From the NCBI GenBank assembly GCA_920105625.2, contig OV050030.1, forward strand, positions 247,039,889 to 247,103,888: DNA of 64,000 nt. The letters are read 5' to 3'. Below are positions 1 to 10,628 of the stretch, in pieces; position 1 is the stretch's first letter; each line of letters opens with the position of its first letter. Under the pieces are notes generated by a model that saw nothing but the letters and a program-made list of their open reading frames with translations, did not search any database and was not told the origin of the DNA. The stretch is from Clusia tigrina (lineage: Eukaryota; Arthropoda; Insecta; Diptera; Clusiidae). A program made the position numbers and the translations under genes.

Positions 1-136
1 TGCTTGTAACTTTTTACTGGAGCGTCATAAAACCTTGAAATTTTGTAACAATAAAGTACTCGAGCCTCTTGTCAATTTAAGCTATCGCTCAAAGCTATGC
101 TACCCTTGAGTCCCAAATCAAACACTGATAAAACTT

Positions 137-192
137 CAAATGGCCCCAACTTCTATACGGTACGTCCTACACCTATCAAAGTTTGCAACATA
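137..192 (+). repeat. Half-repeat a (about 56 bp), representative copy
   Basis: This is the first of the two diverged tandem subrepeats inside each monomer, running from caaatgg to the base before caaatgc. It is the most variable part of the satellite. It holds the gtacgtcc/gtgcatcc polymorphism, the two-base loss that gives the 194 bp monomers, and nearly all bases lost in the 48 bp and 42 bp deletion monomers listed separately. Confidence 0.8.
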
Positions 193-204
193 CAAATGCT
201 TGTA
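191..204. other. Perfect 5 bp dyad at the a/b junction (representative)
   Basis: The bases tacaa-atgc-ttgta form a perfect inverted repeat with a four-base centre. It straddles the boundary between half-repeats a and b and recurs in most monomers. It is lost where tgcttg became tacttg (for example the monomers starting near 2,540, 3,320 and 6,207) or tgcatg (near 14,690, 15,860 and 17,030). Short dyads are common in satellites and could form small cruciforms or be a protein site. No function is shown. Confidence 0.6.
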
Positions 205-249
205 ACTTTTTACTGGAACGTCATAAAACCTTGAAACTTTGTAACAATA
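193..249 (+). repeat. Half-repeat b (about 57 bp), representative copy
   Basis: This is the second tandem subrepeat, from caaatgc to gtaacaata. It is about 61% identical to half a without gaps. Common variants are loss of three bases in tactggagcgtc (193 bp monomers), loss of one t in gaaattttg (195 bp monomers), and tgtagc in place of tgtaac in one diverged subfamily. Unlike half a, it survives in every monomer I followed, including the large-deletion ones. Confidence 0.8.
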
Positions 250-260
250 AAGTACTCGAG
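246..260 (+). other. AATAAA / ScaI / XhoI motif cluster (representative)
   Basis: AATAAA (246-251), AGTACT (251-256) and CTCGAG (255-260) overlap in one 15-base block at the b/c boundary of the monomer. AATAAA matches the polyadenylation hexamer and is kept in most units, so a plus-strand satellite transcript would meet it about every 196 bases. AGTACT is the ScaI site and CTCGAG the XhoI site, and either enzyme should cut most monomers. Frequent variants are aatacagt, aataaaat, ctccag, ctgcag and cgcgcc. A polyadenylation role is not demonstrated and the hexamer may be fortuitous. Confidence 0.6.
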
Positions 261-283
261 CCTCTTGTCAATTTAAGCTATCG

Positions 284-306
284 CTCAAAGCTATGCTACC
301 CTTGAG
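284..306. other. Imperfect 7 bp dyad, 9-base loop (representative)
   Basis: ctcaaag at 284-290 and ccttgag at 300-306 pair with one A/C mismatch around a nine-base loop. The element lies in part c and recurs in most monomers. Variants with cttaag (for example near 690, 2,840 and 3,620) or a c in place of the final t (near 29,856 and 42,000) weaken it. It is a candidate hairpin in a satellite transcript or a small cruciform in DNA. This is structural observation only. Confidence 0.5.
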
Positions 307-924
307 TCCCAAATCAAACACTGATAAAACTTCAAATGGCCCTAACCTCTATAGTACGTCCTACACCTATCAAAGTTTGCAACATACAAATGCTTGTAAC
401 TTTTTACTGGAGCGTCATAGAACCTGGAAATTTTTTAACAATAAAGTACTCGAGCCTCTTGTCAATTTAAGCTATCGCTCAAAGCTATGCTACCCTTGAG
501 TCCCAAATCAAACACTGATAAAACTTCAAATGGCCCTAACTTCTATACGGTACGTCCTACACCTATCAAAGTTTGCAACATACAAATGCTTGTAACTTTT
601 TACTGGAGCGTCATAAAACCTTGAAATTTGTAACAATAAAGTACTCGAGCCTCTTGTCAATTTAAGCTATCGCTCAAAGCTATGCTACCCTTAAGTCCCA
701 AATCAAACACTGATAAAACTTCAAATGGCCCTAACTCCTATACGGTACGTCCTACACCTATCAAAGTTTGCAACATACAAATGCTTGTAACTTTTTACTG
801 GCGCGTCATAAAACCTTGAAATTTTGTAACAATAAAGTACTCGAGCCTCTTGTCAATTTAAGCTATCGCTCAAAGCTATGCTACCCTTGAGTCCCAAATC
901 AACCACTGATAAAACTACAAATGA

Positions 925-1860
925 CCCTAACTTCTATACGGTGCATCCTATACCTATCAAAGTTTGCAACAAACAAATGCTTGTAGCTTTTTACTGGAGC
1001 GTCATAAAACCTTGAAATTTTGTAACAATAAAGTACTCGAGCCTCTTGTCAATTTAAGTTATCGCTCAAAGCTATGCTACCCTTGAGTCCCAAATCAAAC
1101 ACTGATAAAACTTCATATGGCCCTAACTTCTATACGGTACGTCCTACACCTATCAAAGTTTGCAACATACAAATGCTTGTAACTTTTTACTGGAGCGTCA
1201 TAAAACGTTGAAATTTTGTAACAATAAAGTACTCGAGACTCTTGTCAATTTAAGGTATCGCTCAAAGCTATGTTACCCTTGAGTCCCAAATCAAACACTG
1301 ATAAAACTTCAAATGGCACTAACTTCTATACGGTACGTCCTTCACCTATCAAAGTTTGCAACATACAAATGCTTGTAACTTTTTACTGGAGCGTCATAAA
1401 ACCTTGAAATTTAGTAACAATAAGGTACTCGAGCCTCTTGTCAATTAAAGCTATCGCTCAAAGCTATGCTACCCTTGAGTCCCAAATCAAGCACTGATAA
1501 AACTTCAAATGGCCCTAACTTTTATACGGTACGTCCTACACCTATCAAAGTTTGCAACATACAAATGCTTGTAACTTTTTACTGCGTCATAAAACTTTGA
1601 AATTTTGTAACAATAAAGTACTCGAGCCTCTTGTCAATTTAAGCTATCGCTCAAAGCTATGCTACCCTTGAGTCCCAAATGAAACACTGATAAAACTTCA
1701 AATGGCCCTTACTTCTATACGGTACGTCCTACACCTATCAAAGTTTGCAACATACAAATGCTTGTAACATTTTACTGGAGCGTCATAAAATCTTGAAATT
1801 TTGTAACAATAAAGTACTCGAGCCTCTTGTCAATTTAAGCTATCGCTCAAAGCTATGCTA
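925..1860 (+). repeat. Segment duplicated at 4,396-5,331 (offset 3,471)
   Basis: Linked rare variants recur in the same order at a constant distance: gtgcatcc (942 and 4,413), taaaacgttg (1,201 and 4,672), ttagtaac followed by aataagg (1,411 and 4,882) and the three-base-deleted actgcgtc (1,581 and 5,052). The two copies have since collected scattered substitutions. The offset is about 18 monomers, less the sum of small indels. Edges are approximate. Confidence 0.75.
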
Positions 1861-1929
1861 CCCTTGAGTCCCAAATGAAACACTGATAAAACTTCAAATG
1901 GCCCTTACTTCTATACGGTACGTCCTACA

Positions 1930-2330
1930 CCTATCAAAGTTTGCAACATACAAATGCTTGCAACTTTTTACTGGTGCGTCATAAAGCCTTGAAATTTTGT
2001 AACAATAAAGTACTCAAGCCTCTTGTCAATTTAAGCTATCGCTCAAAACTATGCTACCCTTGACTCCCAACTCAAACACTGATAAAGCTTCAAATGGCCC
2101 TAACTTCTATACGGTACGTCCTACACCTATCAATGTTTGCACCATACAAATGCTTGTATCTTTTTATTCGAGCGTCATAAAACCTTGAAATTTTGTAACA
2201 ATAAAGTACTCGGGCCTCTTGTCAATTTAACCTATCGCTCAAAGCTATGCTACCCTTGAGTCCCAAATCAAACACTGATAACACTTCAAATGGCCCTAAC
2301 TTCTATACGGTACGTCCTACACCTATCAAA
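1930..2330 (+). repeat. Diverged dimer marker block, copy 1 of 4
   Basis: Two neighbouring monomers share an unusually dense set of variants: tgactcccaactc, aaagcttc, tcaatgtttgcacc, tgtatc, ttattcgag, taacctatc and gataacac. The block recurs at about 8.69-9.06, 11.58-11.95 and 17.78-18.15 kb with offsets of 6,767, 2,885 and 6,203. It is a good probe for larger-scale copying in the left half of the array. Confidence 0.8.
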
Positions 2331-2442
2331 GTTTGCAACATACAAATGCTTGTAACTTTTTACTGGAACATCATAAAACCTTGAAATTTTGTAACAATAA
2401 AGTACTCGAGCCTCTTGTCAATTTAAGCTATCGCTCAAAGCT

Positions 2443-4004
2443 ATGCTACCCTTGAGTCCCAAATCAAACACTGATAAAACTTCAAATGGCCCTAACCTCT
2501 ATAGTACGTCCTACACCTATCAAAGTTTGCAACATACAAATACTTGTAACTTTTTACTGGAGCGTCATAGAACCTTGAAATTTTGTAACAATAAAGTACT
2601 CGAGCCTCTTGTCAATTTAAGCTATCGCTCAAAGCTATGCTACCCTTGAGTCCCAAATCAAACACTGATAAAACTTCAAATGGCCCTAACTTCTATACGG
2701 TACGTCCTACACCTTTCAAAGTTTGCAACATACAAATGCTTGTAACTTTTTACTGGAGCGTCATAAAACCTTGAAATTTGTAACAATAAAGTACTCGAGC
2801 CTCTTGTCAATTTAAGCTATCGCTCAAAGCTATGCTACCCTTAAGTCCCAAATCAAACACTGATAAAACTTCAAATGGCCCTAACTTCTATACGGTACGT
2901 CCTACACCTATCAAAGTTTGCAACATACAAATGCTTGTAACTTTTTACTGGAGCGTCATAAAACCTTGAAATTTTGGAACAATAAAGTACTGCAGCCTCT
3001 TGTCAATTTAAGCTATCGCTCAAAGCTATGCTACCCTTGAGTCACAAATCAAACACTGATAAAACTTCAAATGGCCCTAACTTCTATACGGTACGTCCTA
3101 CACCTATCAAAGTTTGCAACATACAAATGCTTGTAACTTTTTACTGGAGCGTCATAAAACCTTGAAATTTTGTAACAATAAAGTACTCGAGCCTCTTGTC
3201 AATTTAAGCTATCGCTCAAAGCTATGCTACCCTTGAGTCCCAAATCAAACACTGATAAAACTTCAAATGGCCCTAACCTCTATAGTACGTCCTACACCTA
3301 TCAAAGTTTGCAACATACAAATACTTGTAACTTTTTACTGGAGCGTCATAGAACCTTGAAATTTTGTAACAATAAAGTACTCGAGCCTCTTGTCAATTTA
3401 AGCTATCGCTCAAAGCTATGCTACCCTTGAGTCCCAAATCAAACACTGATAAAACTTCAAATGGCCCTAACTTCTGTACGGTACATTCTACACCTATCAA
3501 AGTTTGCAACATACAAATGCTTGTAACTTTTTACTGGAGCGTCATAAAACCTTGAAATTTGTAACAATAAAGTACTCGAGCCTCTTGTCAATTTAAGCTA
3601 TCGCTCAAAGCTATGCTACCCTTAAGTCCCAAATCAAACACTGATAAAACTTCAAATGGCCCTAACTTCTATACGGTACGTCCTACACCTATCAAAGTTT
3701 GCAACATACAAATGCTTGTAACTTTTTACTGGAGCGTCATAAAACCTTGAAATTTTGGAACAATAAAGTACTGCAGCCTCTTGTCAATTTAAGCTATCGC
3801 TCAAAGCTATGCTACCCTTGAGTCACAAATCAAACACTGATAAAACTTCAAATGGCCCTAACTTCTATACGGTACGTCCTACACCTATCAAAGTTTGCAA
3901 CATACAAATGCTTGTAACTTTTTACTGGAGCGTCATAAAACCTTGAAATTTGGTAACAATAAAGTACTCGAGCCTCTTGTCAATTTAAGCTATCGCTCAA
4001 AGCT
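2443..4004 (+). repeat. Two copies of a 781 bp tetramer
   Basis: 2,443-3,223 and 3,224-4,004 are near-identical blocks of four monomers. Their length, 781, equals 194 + 195 + 196 + 196, which matches the indels seen in them (tatagtacg, minus two; gaaatttgtaac, minus one). Each carries a ctgcag site, at 2,990 and 3,771, exactly 781 bases apart. Only a few substitutions separate the copies. Confidence 0.85.
2990..2995. other. PstI-type variant site (first of six)
   Basis: In six left-half monomers ctcgag is replaced by ctgcag: 2,990, 3,771, 5,875, 6,437, 7,023 and 10,343. All six also have ttttggaac in place of ttttgtaac. Related monomers at 13.42, 20.6 and 24.82 kb keep ggaac but have ctccag. 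The site is a useful marker of one monomer lineage. Confidence 0.85.
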
Positions 4005-4056
4005 ATGCTACCCTTGAGACCCAAATCAAACGCTATCAAAGTTTGCAAAATACAAA
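3909..4056 (+). repeat. 148 bp monomer, 48 bp deletion (copy 1)
   Basis: Register words lie 148 bases apart. The sequence passes from caaacgct straight to atcaaag, losing 48 bases that include most of half-repeat a. The same junction is found at four other places (10.6, 13.7, 20.9 and 25.1 kb), so one deletion event was spread by later amplification. Confidence 0.9.
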
Positions 4057-5051
4057 TGCTTGTAACTTTTTACTGGAGCGTCATAAAACCTTGAAATTTT
4101 GTAACAATAAAGTAATCGAGCCTCTTGTCTATTTAAGCTATCGCTCAAAGCTATGCTACCCTTGAGTCCCAAATCAAACACTGATAAAACTTCAAATGGC
4201 CCTAACTTCTCTACAGTACGTCCTACACCTATCAAAGTTTGCAACATACAAATGCTTATAACTTTTTACTGGAGCGTCATAAAACCTTGAAATTTTGTAA
4301 CAATAAAGTACTCGAGCCTCTTGTCAATTTAAGCTATCGCTCAAAGCTATGCTACCCTTGAGTCCCAAATCAAACGCTGATAAAACTTCAAATGACCCTA
4401 ACTTCTATACGGTGCATCCTATACCTATCAAAGTTTGCAACAAACAAATGCTTGTAGCTTTTTACTGGAGCGTCATAAAACCTTGAAATTTTGTAACAAT
4501 AAAGTACTCGAGCCTCTTGTCAATTTAAGCTATCGCTCAAAGCTATGCTACCCTTGAGTCCCAAATCAAACACTGATAAAACTTCAAATGGCCCTAACTT
4601 CTATACGGTACGTCCTACACCTATCAAAGTTTGCAACATACAAATGCTTGTAACTTTTTACTGGAGCGTCATAAAACGTTGAAATTTTGTAACAATAAAG
4701 TACTCGAGACTCTTGTCAATTTAAGGTATCGGTCAAAGCTATGTTACCCTTGAGTCCCAAATCAAACACTGATAAAACTTCAAATGGCACTAACTTCTAT
4801 ACGGTACGTCCTTCACCTATCAAAGTTTGCAACATACAAATGCTTGTAACTTTTTACTGGAGCGTCATGAAACCTTGAAATTTAGTAACAATAAGGTACT
4901 CGAGCCTCTTGTCAATTTAAGCTATCGCTCAAAGCTATGCTACCCTTGAGTCCCAAATCAAACACTGATAAAACTTCAAATTGCCCTAACTTTTATACGG
5001 TACGTCCTACACCTATCAAAGTTTGCAACATACAAATGCTTGTAACTTTTT

Positions 5052-5460
5052 ACTGCGTCATAAAACCTTAAAATTTGGTAACAATAAAGTACTCGAGCCT
5101 CTTGTCAATTTAAGCTATCGCTCAAAGCTATGCTACCCTTGAGTCCCAAATGAAACACTGATAAAACTTCGAATGGCCCTTACTTCTATACGGTACGTCC
5201 TACACCTATCAAAGTTTGCAACATACAAATGCTTTTAACTTTTTACTGGAGCGTCATAAAATCTGGAATTTTTGTAACAATAAAGTACTCGAGCCTCTTG
5301 TCAATTTAAGCTATCGCTCAAAGCTATGCTACCCTTGAGTCCCAAATCAAACACTGATAAAACTTAAAATGGCCCCAACTTCTATACGGTACGTCCTACA
5401 CCTATCAAAGTTTGCAACATACAAATGCTTGTAACTTTTTACTGGAACGTCATAAAACCT
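5052..5460 (+). repeat. Segment duplicated at 7,958-8,366 (offset 2,906)
   Basis: The markers actgcgtc (5,052 and 7,958), tgcttttaac (about 5,229 and 8,135) and aacttaaaat (5,361 and 8,267) keep a constant 2,906-base spacing. The two copies differ by few bases. Edges are uncertain by about a monomer. Confidence 0.75.
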
Positions 5461-5719
5461 TGAAATTTTGTAACAATAAAGTACTCGAGCCTCTTGTCAA
5501 TTTAAGCTATCGCTCAAAGCTATGCTACCCTTGAGTCCCAAATCAAACACTGATAAAACTTCAAATGGCCCTAACTTCTATACGGTGCATCCTATACCTA
5601 TCAAAGTTTGCAACAAACAAATGCTTGTAGCTTTTTACTGGAGCGTCATAAAACCTTGAAATTTGTAACAATAAAGTACTCGAGCCTCTTGTCAATTTAA
5701 GCTATCGCTCAAAGCTATG

Positions 5720-7560
5720 CTACCCTTAAGTCCCAAATCAAACACTGATAAAACTTCAAATGGCCCTAACTTCTATACGGTACGTCCTACACCTATCAAA
5801 GTTTGCAACATACAAATGCTTGTAACTTTTTACTGGAGCGTCATAAAACCTTGAAATTTTGGAACAATAAAGTACTGCAGCCTCTTGTCAATTTAAGCTA
5901 TCGCTCAAAGCTATGCTACCCTTGAGTCACAAATCAAACACTGATAAAACTTCAAATGGCCCTAACTTCTATACGGTACGTCCTACACCTATCAAAGTTT
6001 GCAACATACAAATGCTTGTAACTTTTTACTGGAGCGTCATAAAACCTTGAAATTTTGTAACAATAAAGTACTCGAGCCTCTTGTCAATTTAAGCTATCGC
6101 TCAAAGCTATGCTACCCTTGAGTCCCAAATCAAACACTGATAAAACTTCAAATGGCCCTAACCTCTATAGTACGTCCTACACCTATCAAAGTTTGCAACA
6201 TACAAATACTTGTAACTTTTTACTGGAGCGTCATAGAACCTTGAAATTTTGTAACAATAAAGTACTCGAGCCTCTTGTCAATTTAATCTATCGCTCAAAG
6301 CTAACACTGATAAAACTTCAAATGGCCCTAACTTCTATACGGTACGTCCTACACCTATCAAAGTTTGCAACATACAAATGCTTGTAACTTTTTACTGGAG
6401 CGTCATAAAACCTTGAAATTTTGGAACAATAAAGTACTGCAGCCTCTTGTCAATTTAAGCTATCGCTCAAAGCTATGCTACCCTTGAGTCACAAATCAAA
6501 CACTGATAAAACTTCAAATGGCCCTAACTTCTATACGGTACGTCCTACACCTATCAAAGTTTGCAACATACAAATGCTTGTAACTTTTTACTGGAGCGTC
6601 ATAAAACCTTGAAATTTTGTAACAATAAAGTACTCGAGCCTCTTGTCAATTTAAGCTATCGCTCAAAGCTATGCTACCCTTGAGTCCCAAATCAAACACT
6701 GATAAAACTTCAAATGGCCGTAACCTCTATAGTACGTCCTACACCTATCAAAGTTTGCAACATACAAATACTTGTAACTTTTTACTGGAGCGTCATAGAA
6801 CCTTGAAATTTTGTAACAATAAAGTACTCGAGCCTCTTGTCAATTTAAGCTATCGCTCAAAGCTATGCTACCCTTGAGCCCCAAATCAAACACTGATAAA
6901 ACTTCAAATGGCCCTAACTTCTATACGGTACGTCCTACACCTATCAAAGTTTGCAACATACAAATGCTTGTAACTTTTTACTGGAGCGTCATAAAACCTT
7001 GAAATTTTGGAACAATAAAGTACTGCAGCCTCTTGTCAATTTAAGCTATCGCTCAAAGCTATGCTACCCTTGAGTCACAAATCAAACACTGATAAAACTT
7101 CAAATGGCCCTAACTTCTATACGGTACGTCCTACACCTATCAAAGTTTGCAACATACAAATGCTTGTAACTTTTTACTGGAGCGTCATAAAACCTTGAAA
7201 TTTTGTAACAATAAAGTACTCGAGCCTCTTGTCAATTTAAGCTATCGCTCAAAGCTATGCTACCCTTGAGTCCCAAATCAAACACTGATAAAACTTCAAA
7301 TGGCCCTAACCTCTATAGTACGTCCTACACCTATCAAAGTTTGCAACATACAAATACTTGTAACTTTTTACTGGAGCGTCATAGAACCTTGAAATTTTGT
7401 AACAATAAAGTACTCGAGCCTCTTGTCAATTTAAGCTATCGCTCAAAGCTATGCTACCCTTGAGTCCCAAATCAAACACTGATAAAACTTCAAATGGCCC
7501 TAACTTCTATACGGTACGTCCTACACCTATCAAAGTTTGCAACATACAAATGCTTGTAAC
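5720..7560 (+). repeat. 586 bp trimer repeat, about three copies
   Basis: A trimer of 194 + 196 + 196 bp recurs with marker starts at 6,109, 6,671 and 7,257. The first spacing is 562 because one monomer has a private 24 bp deletion, and the second is exactly 586. The ctgcag variant recurs at 5,875, 6,437 and 7,023 with the same spacings. The units are related to the 781 bp tetramer at 2,443-4,004 less one monomer, so one probably derived from the other by loss or gain of a unit. Confidence 0.8.
6207..6378 (+). repeat. Monomer with a private 24 bp deletion (172 bp)
   Basis: Register words at 6,207 and 6,379 are 172 bases apart. The missing 24 bases are in part c, between caaagcta and acactgat, and include the right arm of the imperfect dyad. 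I saw this junction only once in the window, so it postdates the trimer amplification around it. It leaves a 92-codon open frame (6,109-6,387), which is a by-product and not a gene. Confidence 0.9.
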
Positions 7561-8689
7561 TTTTTACTGGAGCGTCATAAAACCTTGAAATTTTGTAACA
7601 ATAAAGTACTCGAGCCTCTTGTCAATTTAAGCTATCGCTCAAAGCTATGCTACCCTTGAGTCCCAAATCAAACACTGATAAAACTTCAGATGGCCCTAAC
7701 TTCTATACGGTACGTCCTACACCTATCAAAGTTTGCAACATACAAATGCTTGTAACTTTTTACTGGAGCGTCATAAAACGTTGAAATTTGGTAACAATAA
7801 AGTACTTGAGCCTCTTGTCAATTTAAGCTATCGCTCAAAGCTATGCTACCCTTGAGTCCCAAATGAAACACTGATAAAACTTCAAATGGCCCTTACTTCT
7901 ATACGGTACGTCCTACACCTATCAAAGTTTGCAACATACAAATGCTTGTAACTTTTTACTGCGTCATAAAACCTTAAAATTTGGTAACAATAAAGTACGC
8001 GAGCCTCTTGTCAATTTAAGCTATCGCTCAAAGCTATGCTACCCTTGAGTCCCAAATGAAACACTGATAAAACTTCAAATGGCCCTTACTTCTATACGGT
8101 ACGTCCTACACCTATCAAAGTTTGCAACATACAAATGCTTTTAACTTTTTACTGGAGCGTCATAAAATCTTGAAATTTTGTAACAATAAAGTACTCGAGC
8201 CTCTTGTCAATTTAAGCTATCGCTCAAAGCTATGCTACCCTTGAGTCCCAAATCAAACACTGATAAAACTTAAAATGGCCCCAACTTCTATACGGTACGT
8301 CCTACACCTATCAAAGTTTGCAACATACAAATGCTTGTAACTTTTTACTGGAACGTCATAAAACCTTGAAATTTTGTAACAATAAAGTACTCGAGTGTCT
8401 TGTCAATTTAAGTTATCGCTCAAAGCTATGCTACCCTTGAGTCCCAAATCAAACACGGATAAAACTTCAAATGGCCCTAACTTCTATAGTACGTCCTACA
8501 CCTATCAAAGTTTGCAACATACAAATGCTTGTAACTTTTTACTGGAGCGTCATAAAACCTTGAAATTTTGTAACAATAAAGTACTCGAGCCTCTTGTCAA
8601 TTTAAGCTATCGCTCAAAGCTATGCTACCCTTGAGTCCCAAATCAAACACTGATAAAACTTCAAATGGCCCTAACTTCTATACGGTACG

Positions 8690-9090
8690 TCCTACACCTA
8701 TCAAAGTTTGCAACATACAAATGCTTGCAACTTTTTACTGGAGCGTCATAAAGCCTTGAAATTTTGTAACAATAAAGTACTCAAGCCTCTTGTCAATTTA
8801 AGCTATCGCTCAAAGCTATGCTACCCTTGACTCCCAACTCAAACACTGATAAAGCTTCAAATGGCCCTAACTTCTATACGGTACGTCCTACACCTATCAA
8901 TGTTTGCACCATACAAATGCTTGTATCTTTTTATTCGAGCGTCATAAAACCTTGAAATTTTGTAACAATAAAGTACTCGAGCCTCTTGTCAATTTAACCT
9001 ATCGCTCAAAGCTATGCTACCCTTGAGTCCCAAATCAAACACTGATAACACTTCAAATGGCCCTAACTTCTATACGGTACGTCCTACAAC
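8690..9090 (+). repeat. Diverged dimer marker block, copy 2 of 4
   Basis: It carries the same linked variants as 1,930-2,330, with tgactccc at 8,828. It lies in the first 2,885 bp block. Confidence 0.8.
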
Positions 9091-10480
9091 TATCAAAGTT
9101 TGCAACATACAAATGCTTGTAACTTTTTACTGGAGCGTCATAAAACCTTGAAATTTTGTAACAATAAAGTACTCGAGCCTCATGTCAATTTAAGCTATCG
9201 CTCAAAGCTATGCTACCCTTGAGTCCCAAATCAAACACTGATAAAACTTCAATTGGCCCTAACTTCTATACGGCACGTTATACACCTATCAAAGTTTGCA
9301 ACATACAAATGCTTGTAACTTTTTACTGGAGCGTCATAAAACCTTGAAATTTTGTAACAATAAAGTACTCGAGCCTCTTGTCAATTTAAGCTATCGCTCA
9401 AAGCTATACTACCCTTGAGTCCCAAATCAAACGCTGATAAAACTTCAAATGGCCCTAACTTCTATACGGTACGTCCTACACCTATTAAAGTTTGCAACAT
9501 ACAAATGCTTGTAACTTTTTACTGCGTCATAAAACCTTGAAATTTTGTAACAATAAAGTACTCGAGCCTCTTGTCAATTTAAGTTATCGCTCAAAGCTAT
9601 GCTACCCTTGAGTCCCAAATGAAACACTGATAAAACTTCAAATGGCCCTTACTTCTATACGGTACGTCCTACACTTATCAAAGTTTGCAACATACAAATG
9701 CTTGTAACTTTTTACTAGAGCGTCATAAAACCTTGAAATTTTGTAACAATAAAGTACTCGAGCCTCTTGTCAATTTAAGCTATCGCTCAAAGCTATGCTA
9801 CCCCTGAGTCCCAAATCAAACACTGATAAAACTTCAAATGGCCCCAACTTCTATACGGTACGTCCTACACCTATCAAAGTTTGCAACATACAAATGCTTG
9901 TAACTTTTTACTGGAACGTCATAAAACCTTGAAATTTTGTAACAATAAAGTACTCGAGCCTCTTGTCAATTTAAGCTATCGCTCAAAGCTCTGCTACCCT
10001 TGAGTCCCAAATCAAACACTAATAAAACTTCAAATGGCCCTAACCTCTATAGTACGTCCTACACCTATCAAAGTTTGCAACATACAAATACTTGTAACTT
10101 TTTACTGGAGCGTCATAGAACCTTGAAATTTTGTAACAATAAAGTACTCGAGCCTCTTGTCAATTTAAGCTATCGCTCAAAGCTATGCTACCCTTGAGTC
10201 CCAAATCAAACACTGATAAAACTTCAAATGGCCCTAACTTCTATACGGTACGTCCTACACCTATCAAAGTTTGCAACATACAAATGCTTGTAACTTTTTA
10301 CTGGAGCGTCATAAAACCTTGAAATTTTGGAACAATAAAATACTGCAGCCTCTTGTCAATTTAAGCTATCGCTCAAAGCTATGCTACCCTTGAGTCACAA
10401 ATCAAACACTGATAAATCTTCAAATGGCCCTAACTTCTATACGGTACGTCCTACACCTATCAAAGTTTTCAACATACAAA

Positions 10481-10628
10481 TGCTTGTAACTTTTTACTGG
10501 AGCGTCATAAAACCTTGAAATTTTGTAACAATACAGTACTCGAGCCTCTTGTCAATTTAAGCTATCGCTCAAAGCTATGCTACCCTTGAGTCCCAAATCA
10601 AACGCTATCAAAGTTTGCAACATACAAA
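10481..10628 (+). repeat. 148 bp monomer, 48 bp deletion (copy 2)
   Basis: It has the same cgct/atcaaag junction and 148 bp length as the copy at 3,909. It sits in the 2,885 bp block and corresponds to copy 3 at an offset of 3,080, which is 2,884 plus one monomer. Confidence 0.9.

Larger units (their letters stand above)
137..332 (+). repeat. Representative monomer with internal a-b-c structure
   Basis: This unit is phased on the word caaatgg. It divides into half-repeat a (137-192), half-repeat b (193-249) and a third part c (250-332, 83 bp). The a and b halves both begin with caaatg, keep taactt at positions 11-16 and cgtc near position 27, and end with a related t-rich/gcaaca segment. An ungapped hand alignment gives about 35 matches in 57. 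Part c has no clear full-length counterpart, although ctcgag at its start and cttgag about 46 bp later are in similar contexts. The 196 bp unit therefore appears to have arisen from a smaller ancestral element of about 56 bp plus extra sequence. Confidence 0.85.

Noticed and set aside
110..145. Phased A-tracts giving intrinsic DNA bending
   Set aside because: aaa runs at about 115, 120, 129 and 138 are roughly ten bases apart, but they are short and the spacing is irregular. A curvature calculation would be needed, so I do not claim it.
293..499. A 68-codon open frame starting MLPLSPKS, nearly identical at more than a dozen places on the plus strand
   Set aside because: It spans one monomer and exists mainly where a two-base loss shifts the frame. 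It starts and ends at the same word in consecutive monomers, has no start context or domain, and 196 is not a multiple of three. It is repeat shadow, not a gene family.
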